Shown: positions 1-11,102 of the stretch, in pieces | How positions within the stretch are numbered: the stretch's first letter is position 1 | Layout of the letters: each line of letters starts with the position of its first letter | Source of the DNA: Cylindrodendrum hubeiense | Lineage: Eukaryota; Ascomycota; Sordariomycetes; Hypocreales; Nectriaceae | Reading direction: 5' to 3' | Assembly (NCBI GenBank): GCA_014621425.1 | Contig: JAANBB010000129.1 | Span: 1 to 64,000 of the forward strand | DNA: 64,000 nucleotides | The notes under the pieces: model-generated | What the model was told of the DNA's origin: nothing | The model's database searches: none | Seen by the model: only the letters and a program-made list of their open reading frames with translations | Position numbers and translations under genes: made by a program

Positions 1-490
1 TCGAGGGTACACTTGCTGGGGCCTTGGGGGTGGTTTGTTCGTCGGGTTCGGCGATGGTCGGGGGTTCGATGAGTGTCGGGGTCTCGATGAGTATCGGGGT
101 CTCGATGAGGGTCGGCGGTTGGATGATGGGCGGCGGTGGCGGAGGTGGCATGGATACAGCGTTCCGTAGCCGTGTAGAGGAGGCGGAGGAGGCATCGCGA
201 CCGCCGAGAGGTACTTGGCGTTGGTGTTGGTCATGGTCGGACGAGGCAGGCGTGGTTCGGTTCTGTAGCTGAGTGCCCGGTTCAGCCCGTCGACCCGGTT
301 CCACCCCGTGATGCGATCCTTGATCACTGTCGTCGGCCTTTGCTTTTGTGTCAGAGCCGGTAATTGCGCCGGAGCCACTGCCCGCGCCCCTCCAGCGCAA
401 CAGCACCTGGAGGGGAGTCAGCCATGGGGGCGGGCGGAGGATGACCCAGACGACGGAGGCGACGATAAGCGATATCCCCAGGAGGCCCAT
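1..490 (-). CDS. Membrane-anchored proline-rich protein, N-terminal part (cut by window edge)
   Basis: A reading frame on the minus strand stays open from the left edge to an ATG at 488-490. The next upstream in-frame stop is near 603-605, with no other ATG between. The first residues (MGLLGISLIVASVVWVILRP) form a hydrophobic segment of about 16 residues that reads as a signal anchor. After it come a Gly/Ser-rich stretch, a charged region and a run of seven prolines. Then there are three near-tandem copies of a short motif (TLIETPI, LIETPT, LIEPPT). The 163 visible residues are low complexity and show no known domain, so I cannot name the family. The stop codon and any downstream exons lie outside the window. 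The gene is divergent from the 2549 gene. Confidence rests on the open frame, the clear membrane segment and the plausible start. Confidence 0.55.
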   Translation of the reverse strand, partial: MGLLGISLIVASVVWVILRPPPWLTPLQVLLRWRGAGSGSGAITGSDTKAKADDSDQGSHHGVEPGRRAEPGTQLQNRTTPASSDHDQHQRQVPLGGRDASSASSTRLRNAVSMPPPPPPPIIQPPTLIETPILIETPTLIEPPTIAEPDEQTTPKAPASVPS

Positions 491-2548
491 GGCGACGGAT
501 GAAGTGGACGAGGCGGGAGGGCGATGGGCGCGGGGCAAATCGAGCTGAGGGATCTGAGGGCGAAGAAAGACTGCAAGCGAGGACAGGCTCAGATCCCAGG
601 GGGTCTAGGCGCTGGGCAGACGCCTAAGGTCGCTGGGAGGCTTCGCTGGGGGTTGTCGGAGCGTCGACGTGGGAGCGGGCTGTGGGTTGTGGACCGGTGG
701 TTGCAGGATCATCGAGCCACTGCGGCGTCGTCTTGGGAAGGTTTGTAACTTTGTGCTACTGCTAGTGCCCAGCGTCCCGGTATGCCTAGATTGCACGGAT
801 ATGTCAGCGGGGATGTGGCTGTGAGGTGCGCTGAAGGAGAGAGACCGGAAGCCCTGAAAATTAAGGCACGAGCGCTGGTTGGCCAGCTTTCCAGTGCCTC
901 GGTGCAGTGTAGGTTTTGCCTGCCAGCGCCAAGGTTGATTGTCAAGGTCGATAAGGGATGTCAAATTTGGCGGGGGAGGTTATTTTTGGATCCCGCCATT
1001 CACGACACACCGAGTTTACGGTACGTACTCTCATTTGGTTGGCATGATGGCTTAAACAAGTGCCCAGCGACCACGCGTAACACACGCACGTAGCCTGTGT
1101 TTTTGTTTTCCCCCCTAACGCAATTCCTTTTGCCGTATTGACTCATGAAGCAGAGGGTGTACTCGGAGTCTCGGTCACGCAGGTGTGCCCCTTCACGGTG
1201 GGCCCCGGGTTTTCGGGGTGGTAGTGTGGGATGGGTGGCGTAGGCGGTGTCATGCCACACCGCGGCGACGGACGGGCTGCGATGGTGGCCTTGGGTGAAT
1301 CCTGGGACGCGAGACTCCGGCTGTGGACCTCTCCAAGCAGCTCCCAGGGAGGACGATGGAACCAAGGGGCCGCCCGGAGCACCCACGGGACTGTGGAGTC
1401 GAGACTGCGAGCTGATGGCTGCTCGCTGTCCCGCCGAGGCGGACGGCATGAACAGCTAATCAGCAGAGATGACGCCAATGAACTCGGCATTGGGAAGCAA
1501 TTGGACAGTTCGGTTGGGCTCGCGAACGGCATCCAGGATGGACCAGGACCACGTCGACACGGACCTTGCAGGATACGACATGACAGATGCACAAGAATGT
1601 GGAATTGGACAATGACCTTGCATCATGGGGTCTCAGACGGTTGTTATTCTCCCACTCTCCCACTCATTCCGAGTCATTGCCGCCAACCCAAATGAATCAG
1701 GGCCCATGAATCAATGCGTGTGCAAGTGACCTCGCAAGACACCGCTGGGGACTCCCTTTCCAAGACATCCATCATGCTGGTCGGCAGCGGCTTCAGCTGG
1801 CTGCATCTGCTCTCGGGAACGCCCTAAAACATGCGTGGGGCCCGTCTCCGAGCCCCCGTCCGCATCCCTGGGCAGATGATGATGGATCATGGATGACATG
1901 GCACGGCCGGTCTGGCACGGCCTGGCCTCGGGTGGCAGGGGCCGGCGACTTGGGCCTCCATGGATTGTGGGCGTGGATTGTGCGGATTGTGTGGTTTGTG
2001 TGGGCGCCGAGGTGAGATGTGGGCTCCTCGACCTGGTCAATGGCGGTCAATGGCAAGGCGGCAAGGCATGGGCTCCATCCTTTTGTCCCTTTTCCGCCCG
2101 GGCATCCAGCATTCAAATGGCCTCGCCTCCCGCGTGCTCTCCTCCGCCTTTTCGATCCTCCTCCTCTCCTTCGCCGTCCTCGTGCCTCTCTGTTGCTGTG
2201 ATATCTCTTGTCCCGGGAGGAGTCTTGCTATTACCGCCCCGGACCCTGATCCTTCCTGCACACCCGCCGGTCGATGCCGGTCGAGTCCACCCCGCCACGG
2301 CTCCAGTGTTTATTTACTTCTGACCGTTCCTACGCTGCACTCTCGGCCTCCAATTCCCGTCGAGTCCCTAAAAGCCCGCTGACCCTCAGCGTCTCAGTGG
2401 GAAATCGCTCTGTGGTTCCAGGGGATCGCCCCCTAACTTAAAATTTGTCGCGCCCCGAGCTATGCCGGCCAGCCAGTAAAAACTTGCCTATCATCAGTTC
2501 GGGACTACGCACGTCTCCGTGCTCCCGTCCCCGTGCCCCGTCGTCAGA
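491..2548. other. Intergenic region between divergent genes
   Basis: About 2 kb between two genes that point away from each other. ORFs here are short, overlapping and on both strands, with no recognisable domain. The last 450 bases are C/T-rich, as in fungal promoters and 5' leaders. I see no RNA gene or mobile element. Confidence 0.5.
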
Positions 2549-4718
2549 ATGCGCACTCTCAACTCATCGGCCATCAACATCAACAACTCGTCCTCCTTCG
2601 AGACGCCCTCGTCACGATCTCCCGCGCCCGCCCTCGCCTCCCACACCGGCCGCTCCACCACACCGTCCGCCAGATCGCTCTCTGCCTCATCTGCCAACCT
2701 CAACAACGCAAAGCATCTCCCCGCTGCCAAGTCACCGAGGTCGCCTGTAACGCCCACACCACAGATCCGCGCTCGGTTCCCCTCCGCCCCCGTCGCCGCC
2801 TCCGACTCCCGCTCGCCGCCGCTCGGCTTCCACAACCACAAGCAACAACATGTGCTGGCATTAACTACCACCACGACGCGTTCCACCTCCTCCTCGAGCG
2901 CCTCCAAGATGCCGCCGGGCGACTCTAGGCCCCGCCCCCCACAGCTGAGCGCCGCCGCTGCGAAGAACATCGGACGAACGCCCCTTACACCCAAGATTGC
3001 TGCCAAGGGCCCTTCGATAGCTCCGCCCCTTGGACGAAGGTCGACACAGAATCGAGATGACGGCTTCATAAACTCGCTCACTCCCCGCTCCGGCAGCCGT
3101 CAGAGCCGTGGCGAGAGCACAAACACAACACCAAATGGCACCCCGGACCTTGGGAGAGGCCACGATGGCTGGGACCCGCGAGCCACCTTGGCAATCGATG
3201 CTGGGAGACAGTCTCTTGCCGCGGCTGAATCCCCCGGAGAGTCTGTAGACTCCAAGTTCTTCTACGCCAGCGAAGCCCGGCCAGTCCAACAGCCGCCCTC
3301 TCGTCCCTCTACTGCCGCCACAAAGTCCTCCAACTTCTTTTATGCGAATGGGGTCAATGCCGAACCCAAGAGAGCCATAAGTCCTCCCGTAAAACAAACC
3401 TTCGGACCAATGCTGGCAACGCCCCCTGAGCCTGCAGCATCCAAGTTCTTTTACGCCAGCGGCACTCCCGAGATCTCATCAAAAACGAGTCTCCAATCCT
3501 CTGGTTCGGGTGGCTCTTCAAGCTCGAAGGCGGTGTCTGGACGCCCGAGCACAAGCAGCTCAGCTACTGGCCCAGGACACTCTATGCCTCAACGGCCAAT
3601 GTCTCCGATTAAGATGCTCCAACAACATCTTCCCCCAATAATAAAAAATACCATGACACCTGGCCTTAACAACAGGCCTCAGATATCTTCACCGCCACCC
3701 TTGGCGCCTTCTTCGGGTGCGAATTCGAAGAGACGAGTTAGCATTGATTCAGCCCCCAGATCTTCAAGGGGCCACTCGAGGACCGTAAGCGTCCCGAGCA
3801 TCGACTCATGCCATTCTCCCAGGATGCCAGTCTCTCCGCCCCGACAACCCTCTGAACCCTCGTCCCCCCCCGGCGAGTCCCCTCGTGACCCAACCAGCCA
3901 TGACCATGGCTTCTATCTTACAAGCTGTGGAGGACTTTGCCGAGGAGGAGGAGGAGGAAGAGGAGGAAGGTGACGAACCCTCCCCAGAGATACAGAGCCC
4001 GACAAAGTCAACACATTCCTCGGAGCCTGTGAATACCGTGGTGGCCAAGGCCAGGAGAGAGCGCAAAGTCCAGGATCTCGAAATCAGAAACGGCTCTCTC
4101 GAAGCCATCAACCGAACTCTAGAGAGGCAATTACGAAAACAGACGGCCGAGATTCGCAGATTTAAACGCCTTTCTCGTATGTCACTCGCCTCGGCAGCTT
4201 CTAGCCGAGTTCCCTCCGAAACACTCCCGGATATCCCAATCAACCTCTCTGACCTGAGCGAGGAGGAGGAATCGATGATGTCAGAAGAAGAAGAGCCTGA
4301 CTCCCTTGACGATTCCGACCTTGAGAGTGCCGATTCCGCATCTAACCCTTTGGAATCTAATGAGAAGTTGACGGTTCGTCAGAATCGAGATGAGCGTCGC
4401 TTGCGGCTTGACCTCTCCAAGCACCGAGAACTGCTCGTCGATAGCCAGAAAATCAACCAAAGCCTCAAGCGCTGCCTCAACTGGACAGAGGTTCTCATCA
4501 AAGAGGGCCAAAAGGCTCTCGAATATAGCGTTCGCGTCTCTGACATCAACTTCGGTGGCCACGTGCTAGCACCCCCAGACGAAGACGATACAACCCAGAT
4601 GGATGAACAGCTACTAAAGAGTCTTGACGTCGAAGTTGGGCTAGAACCCCCGCCACCCTGGGAGAAGAACTCTCAGGACCGCGACAGCGGCATTGAACTC
4701 CAGGCAGAGGGACTGTGA
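2549..4718 (+). CDS. Ser/Pro-rich protein with C-terminal coiled coil (frame changes near 3864-3871)
   Basis: The gene starts at the first ATG of the frame (MRTLNSSAININNSSS). The first part, about 440 residues, is Ser/Pro/Thr-rich and disordered. It carries three spaced copies of an S-K/N-FFYA(S/N) motif (near 3255, 3333 and 3441). The second part is in another frame, from about 3870 to 4718. It begins LVTQPAMTMASILQAVEDF, then an acidic Glu run, a basic coiled-coil segment (KARRERKVQDLEIRNGSL) and a further helical region. The frames meet at eight C residues (3864-3871). Seven would join them without a break, giving about 722 residues. A 46-nt intron at 3785-3830 (GTAAGC to CCAG) would also keep the frame, but would remove plausible coding sequence. 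I do not recognise the family. The layout resembles a cytoskeletal or cell-polarity scaffold, but that is a guess. Confidence 0.65.
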
Positions 4719-5646
4719 CTTGGCTTGTCCGTCCCATGCATCAAAGCCTCACGTTCTCAACAATAACGACCGATCGCGGCCTGGAGCCGTACACAATCAC
4801 CACTCCAGCCTCCCCCTTCTAACCTATCTCCACCAACCACCCGACCCTACAAGCATGGCACACACACACACCGCACACGCACACGCACACGCATAAACAA
4901 AAGGGGGGGCACATGCATACAGGGCGTTGGATGGCAGGCGTTCTCTTTTTTTCTCTTTTTTTTCCCCTTTCCCCACTTCCCCTCAGCGACGTTGCGATCC
5001 ACAATGCTGCCTTTTCCTTTCTCCCGAACCTCATCGAGTAACACGCCTAATGACCGGAGCTGGAATGGAGGTTATATTTGTCTCACTGATCGAGAAGCGG
5101 GTCGGATATGAATTGGAGCCCCAACACTGGGGCGACTTATAGCTTTCTTTCACTTTTGCGCCTTTTCATTTGTGTTTTTGGTTTTCAGATATGTACAACA
5201 GATACCCCGTGATAATTCACGTACTGGCGAGTCACAAAAAGAAAGGAATGGATGGCGGGTGGGATGTGTAAAGAGGTGGTGTGGATATCAGATGGCACCA
5301 TACGTGCGTGCTCTTGAAGAGGTAACTGGTAGAGACTTGGGGTTTTGTGGATATCACCCAGATAGAAATATCACAGACATGTTAAGTCAACTTGTGCCTA
5401 TATTTATCTGATGACCGCTGATGCCTCTATTTTGACAAATCAAGAGGGAACGTAGGAATTGGTTGGAAAGTCGTGCTATAAGGGGGGAATGGGGTCATGA
5501 GAATTATGTCTAAAATCGTCGCCGGCCGTCTCGTCTCGCATCGCTTTCTATATCGTCTCCTTCCAACAGCCGTCGTCCTACCTCTCACGTTCCCGGACAA
5601 TATCCCGTCGCGTTATAGTTCAACCGCCTCACGTCACTTTTCCTGC
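4719..5646. other. Intergenic region between convergent genes
   Basis: The 3' flanks of the 2549 gene (+) and the J-domain gene (-) meet here. It contains a CA-rich microsatellite (4859-4893) and a pyrimidine-rich tract around 4943-4985. The short ORFs show no domain and I do not support them as genes. Confidence 0.5.
4859..4893. repeat. CA-rich microsatellite
   Basis: Alternating CA dinucleotides run into CACACG hexamer units, about 35 bases in the 3' flank of the 2549 gene. Confidence 0.85.
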
Positions 5647-7345
5647 TCAAGCGGAGGACTTGGGCACGTTGGGCGCATCGGCCGCGACGTCCTCCGCCTC
5701 CTTCTTATGACCCTTGCGGTCCTTCTTCTTCTTGCCCTCCTCATCCTTGTCCTTCTTAATAGCGGCCTCGGCAACGAGCTGCTCGAAGACAAGGTAGTCA
5801 CCCTCCTCCTCAGGAGATCTCTCGGCCTAAAAGTACGGGGTTAGTTCAACAGTTCAGATATGCATGCTGGGCTATAATATGACGTACCTTGTTGAAAATG
5901 TCTCCAATGAGAACCAGGGCCTGGGCACGCTCTAACCGCTTGGAAAGGGAAACCTTCTTATCGTTCAAGATGGTGTCGCACACCTCGCGCAGGACACTCT
6001 GGATCTCAAACTTGCTTCCTCTCCAGGCGGCGGTGAGAATCTTGCCGGTAACGCGGCGCTCGTACTCGACGCGCTTCTCCTCGGTCCAGTCCTCGCCGCC
6101 CTTCTCCTCCATCTTGGCCATGTCTTCCATGGTCTGCTGGGCGTCGATGGCACTGCTGATGGTGTTCCATGTCTCCTTGACGAGGGTGCCCTTGTCACGA
6201 ATCTTGCTGAAGAAGCCACCGATGCCAAGGAACTTCTGGCTGCGCAGCAGCGTGGAAGCCTTGGAGACGTAGGTCTGGCCGATGGCGTGGAGGATGTCGA
6301 TACCGAACGACTCCATCTTGAGTTCCTCGACCTCGAGGCGCATCTTCCCCTGGAACGCCCTAGTGACGTCGGCACCCTTATCTGTCTCGGTCCATACGCT
6401 GCAGCGGTCAAGCAGCTTGCTCGCGAGGTTATTGACACGCTCCTGGCGGATGCGGGCCCGCTCCCTCTCGTACTCGGCCAGCTGCTCCCGCTGCTCCTTA
6501 GACAGCGTGCCCTTCTTCTTCTCTTTCGCCTTGAGAGCCTCTTCTGAAAGCTCGCCCTCGCCCTCGATATCTTCGTGGGACTTGTCCATCAGGGCAGGTC
6601 GGAGGGGGATCTGAGTTCGGCTGTGGGAGCCTGTTGAGGGGGCAGGGGATGTGGCATTCGATCGGGGCGGCAGAGACGGCGCATCGGCAGCACCCCCGGG
6701 GACGGCAGCGGTCTGGGGTTTCTCGGTCGGCTTCTCGTCCTCGACCACGACCTTGGGGGGAGGTGCCGAAGGGCCTGCGGACTGTGCGGCACCCTGTTCC
6801 TGTTCCTTCATGCTCTGCTTCACGGCATCCTCGGTGCCGGGAAAGTCGCCCTCCTCGCCAGCCGCAGCTTCAGCCGCAGCCGCCGCCTCCTCCTCCTCCT
6901 TCATGGTGATGTCCATGGTAGCCGTGAGATCCTTCATGAGGCTGATCTCACCGATCCAGTCGAGGAAGGCCTCGCCGCCGAAGATGGAGGTGAAGAACTC
7001 GGCGGGATCGGCGAAGCCCTCTTGTGGCTTCGCATGGTCCTTTCCGAACTTATCGTAGGCCTTGCGTAGGTCGGGGTCGGATAGGACCTGGTAGGCCTCG
7101 CCGATGGTCTGGAACTTTTCGTGGGCGGTGGGATCGTTGGGGTTCTTGTCTGTGAGGGGCCCCTAGTTAGATTTGAGAGATGACATGCCAGCCATGCCCG
7201 CTAGCTGGAAAGCCGGAGCATGGAGAAAGAGGCACAAACCCGGGTGGTGGACGATGGCCATCTTGCGGTAGGCCTTCTTGATTTCCAGCTCGGTGGCTGT
7301 GGGCGCGACGCTCAAGGCATCGTAATAGGCGGTATCGACGACCAT
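5647..7345 (-). CDS. J-domain co-chaperone with DnaJ-X region (CAJ1/DJP1-like)
   Basis: J-proteins stimulate the ATPase of Hsp70 and deliver substrates to it. The N-terminus [20 protein letters not shown] opens a J domain of about 70 residues. The HPD motif is at residues 34-36 and is split by the first intron. Exons are 7345-7240, 7149-5888 and 5826-5647, giving 515 residues. Both introns have good donors (GTTTGT, GTACGT) and phase matches at each junction. After the J domain and a G/F-like linker comes a low-complexity acidic and proline-rich segment. The [22 protein letters not shown] stretch leads into the DnaJ-X domain typical of fungal CAJ1/DJP1 relatives. The C-terminus is Lys-rich. 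There is no signal peptide or membrane segment, so a cytosolic role is expected; yeast DJP1 aids peroxisomal import. Whether this is the CAJ1 or DJP1 counterpart is not decided. Confidence 0.9.
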
Positions 7346-8525
7346 CTTGGAGATCTGCCGTGTCGGCCGGGTCGGTCGGGCTCAGAGTCTCTGTGTAAGG
7401 TGGGACGGAGTGTGGGAGGGGGAGAGAGAGCGCTCGCGGGTGAGGTATATCTGTAAGGTCGAAAAGTAGAAGTTCGATGATGGCGTCGGGTGTCACCCAA
7501 ACGGTCCAAACCAAGTCTCACGCCAAGGCTACGGCTACGCAACAGCCGCCGTAGTACAGAGCCACATCAGCAGATGAGCCACTGGAAGCCACTGAGCGTT
7601 AGGGCGGGGTTGTCCCGGGATGGCACTGTTAGCAATGTTAGCTGCTGGGCTTCAGTGGGCTTGGGCCTCGCTGCCCAGGCGTGGACCCTTGCCCCCGCCA
7701 CTATTTATTTTTTCTTCAAGGGAGCTGAGGGGGGAGGGGGCCTACGTAATGGCGGGGCAGTGTTCGTTGAGGCCGAGACTGCGACTTTGCACGCAACGAG
7801 CACGTCCAGAGCCCGACTGCGATTAGTTGGAGGGGCTGTCACATGAGAAATGGGTCATCTTTCCCAATACGATAAGGCGCTTCAATGACGTCTCTTACAC
7901 GCGTGTATTCGAGCTGCGCATTATGTGGCTTTTTCTTTGGCGAGAGATCTTACAAGACAGGCAGCCATCGATGCCGTCTTGTTCGTGTCCCCGTCATTCC
8001 CTGCCCCCGCTCACAGCGGAGGTGGCATCATTCCAGCTCCCCTGTCCAACAAGCACTGACAGCATAAACCAGGAGGCTTCGATGTTCCAAGAGACCTCTT
8101 TTTGTCACAATTCCCTAGGAATACTTGCCCACATGCACAGCGCAGCACTATCATGCTGCTCGGTTTCTCCTAGACATATAGACATAGAAGACTTCAAACT
8201 GCCCAGTCTTTGGGTCGAGCAAATAACTCGTTGGCGTCGGATTATTGTGAGGACTCAGCGGATGGTCGGATGACTTCCCAGCAATCAAACCAGGTTCCCT
8301 GGCAAGTGCGCAACTAATTACAGCAACCAACCCCTTGGTATGTTAATGGAGCGATGGAGCTGGTACCTGGCATCCATCGCGCACTCACATTGCTTCATGA
8401 TGGAGGCCTCATTCCTGATCATTTTCCCGGTTATCCTCCCTTGATCTCAATCGTGTGTATTTTTATATTACTGGCCAATTTATTCCATTCACTCACACTC
8501 CCTACCAATGTTTTCTGGCCCTTTT

Positions 8526-8922
8526 GAGTTGCTTAGTAGTAACAGCTTGGATTTAGCCCTACAGGGTCAAGTTCTTGGACGACAACCAGCGCCGTTGATG
8601 ATATTTGAATCAGGACAACACTCTGTGCATCCACCACGGCGTTAGACAATCTTGTCTCCATGCTAGTTATCGTCGGGTTATACAGTGCCATTTGGAGTGC
8701 TGAAAGCATGGATTGAACATTCTTAACCTCTCTCTTCAAACATAGAACGACGAGATAATACAGCAGCAGCGTTTCCCCCACAAATTAGTAATAATGGCAC
8801 GAAAGTTACTCTTCATCCACATGGTTGCCTCCAGTTACACCACGAGCAGAAGGCCAGCGGAGACACTATCACAAAGATAAAGCCAGTACACCGGCAATCT
8901 GAGTTAGAGCTTGGGAAAGCAT
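8526..8922 (-). pseudogene. Possible small secreted protein gene or relic
   Basis: On the minus strand a short ORF begins MLSQALTQIAGVLALSL (ATG at 8920-8922), which looks like the core of a signal peptide, and stops at once. About 170 bases downstream, an open frame ends NPTITSMETRLSNAVVDAQS and continues through VVLIQISSTALVVVQELDPV to a stop near 8535. That second stretch has ordinary amphipathic protein composition rather than the skewed look of a shadow ORF. The layout resembles a small secreted protein with one intron, but I cannot find a clean donor/acceptor pair that joins the frames. It may be a decayed gene or coincidence. Confidence 0.25.
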
Positions 8923-10969
8923 GGCTAACCAAAACTGTATCTGTGGTGATTTGATGGGTGATGGATGACTGAGCTTATAATAAATGCTACAAAAATTGCA
9001 GGATGAGCAACACAGGGCAGTGTTGGATAGGGAATCACTTTGTACCAATTAATTTGAAACGCCGTTGGCCTTTATTCCCGAGACTTGAACGGTGCAGAGC
9101 GTTGCTCGCCCCCAAGACACATTGCCTTGTGGGGCGGCCCAACTCGTTCCAGTGGCACTCAGAGCCCCAGGTTATTACTCGCTTCTCCACAATCTGGGCA
9201 GAATTGGTAGACAGCAAGAGCCGCCTCCCACCCTCTCATGTCCATCTTCAAACATTCCTGCAAGCCATTCCAGGCGTTTCACACATCGTCAAGTCTGCAA
9301 TGCAAAACAACCATCCCGGTGGAAGACGTGGCAACGGCATGTCAGATCCCGCCTTATTGGCTCGCTTCCCAAATGTTGAGAGAATGAAAGCGCAATTTCC
9401 CGAAGTCTGGAGCAGAGAGTGTGGGGTTGGGATAAATCCGGTTGAGCGGTGTAGAGGCCCGGTTCGGAAAACAGCATACTATCTAGCGGGGTGTAGATAT
9501 TGCTATAGGAGAGTATCAACGGCCGCACATGATGCAACGCATCCACGACCCTACGTGCAGGCAGTCAACCCCCCTCTCTGAAGGATACGGTGGTCATCTG
9601 CGGAATCAAATAGAAGACGAGTCAGTTTCGTTTATCCAGAGCTAATGCTAGAGGATTCTCACTCCAGCGGCTTGACTCAAGTCACATACAGCCGTAGATA
9701 CGGTGGCGGCACGACGGGGCGATGACCCGGACGCGTTGCCATATGAGGATTGCCAACCGCGTGAGGGGAACGTGGCGTCTCGGTTCTCAGCACCGCCGAA
9801 CCAGCCGACCTCTCACGGGACACCTATCTTTGAGGCTGTCACTTTCGTCGAGTCGCGCTCTGGCCAGAGATCCAGTTAACTGGAGAGCCAATGGTCCTGT
9901 TCACGCAACCCCATCTCCAGCGACGCCTGCATGCGGGGTGCTTCTGACTTAGCTCCTAACGGCTTGGTCTAGAAATGATAACACTTTCCAGGATGCAGGT
10001 CGCAGGTAGCACAACCCCCAGCATGCGGTGTTGGTTCAGGGTCGTCGTGGTAGCATGATGCCACCTACACTGTATCATGGCAGTGTCGCAATGTCGCAAT
10101 GCCATCCGATTTGTTCGACCATCCCCTTTATTACGGTCTCTTTCTTCATCCCGGGATTTGAAAATATAATGCTCAACTACCTGATCAAAGATGCTTCTCA
10201 AGCCACCATGCGGCCGGACCTCGCTAGTCCATCATCGTAGTATCATTTGCCACATGAGTCTTGGGTAAGCCATGGTGGACTTGAAAGCTAGGCACCTCGG
10301 GAGTGGAATTCCGGTTCACCTAGTTGTTCGGTGCTGCCACGCTGTGAATGCACGCTGAGCCTCAAGTGGCCAGGGATAATCCTCCTGTAGAGAAGCTGGC
10401 TCTTCTCTATCTGTGTTCACATTGTCCTACTGGGTTCATCCCTAGTTATTTACTGCCTCCATTATCGACAATAATCCAGGTTGTCGTGATTCAACATGAC
10501 AGGAAGATGGCCCGTCCATGCAAACCTCAGCATTAACCGAAATTCACAAGGAGAGGAGGCCGTCTATCATCCACGCTAATTGGCGGACAAGTCATGGGTG
10601 ACTTGGAGAATATCTGGGGTACGGGGTATTCTCCGCCTCGGCCGAGCCCAGATACCAGGATTGCCAGTGATTTGATCTTATGGTGGATAGTATGGCCGCC
10701 TCATTCTAAGCGCTCCAAAGGAGCGACCCCAAAGACCATCTGCTGCGCCCCGATTGTTGTGCTGGTGCACCTACAGGGGCTCTCATGCGTGGCTGCATCT
10801 GGGAAATCGCTATATCCGGGATCGGTGGCCTCCACTTCAGAAATGAGCACCTGCACTACTAATGTGGATTTACCCGGAGCGGAGGGCACTCTGTTCTCTT
10901 CTTCTCCTCGCAGTGACGGCGAGAGGTGACAAAACGACGCGTTCCAGCAGATTTCTCGGTTGCAATTGC

Positions 10970-10976
10970 TATATAT
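10970..10976 (+). promoter_or_regulatory. TATA-like element upstream of squalene synthase
   Basis: A TATATAT tract lies about 130 bases before the squalene synthase ATG and is followed by a C/T-rich leader. Position and sequence fit a core promoter. I could not identify a sterol-response element with confidence. Confidence 0.35.
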
Positions 10977-11102
10977 CTTTGCTTCCTCCCATCATCTGGG
11001 TGTCTGGGTTAGTCTCTCGCGCACTGTCCATCTCCCACACCCCTTGCTCCGCCATATTTTCCTTGCAAGTCCCCGCTCTCGCTCAAGAGCGCTCGTGCAA
11101 AA

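Larger units (their letters stand above)
7346..11102. other. Long intergenic region, mostly without supported genes
   Basis: A 3.8 kb gap between the divergent J-domain and squalene synthase genes. The longest ORF (9003-9581, +) would encode 192 residues, but it shows no domain and no convincing composition. On the minus strand, 8526-8781 reads like the C-terminal part of a small protein and is listed separately. The last 150 bases hold the squalene synthase promoter. I see no transposon ends or tRNA. Confidence 0.45.

Noticed and set aside
9003..9581. 192-codon plus-strand ORF in the long gap after the J-domain gene
   Set aside because: It has no domain, no convincing composition, no splice partners and only chance-level length for this GC content.
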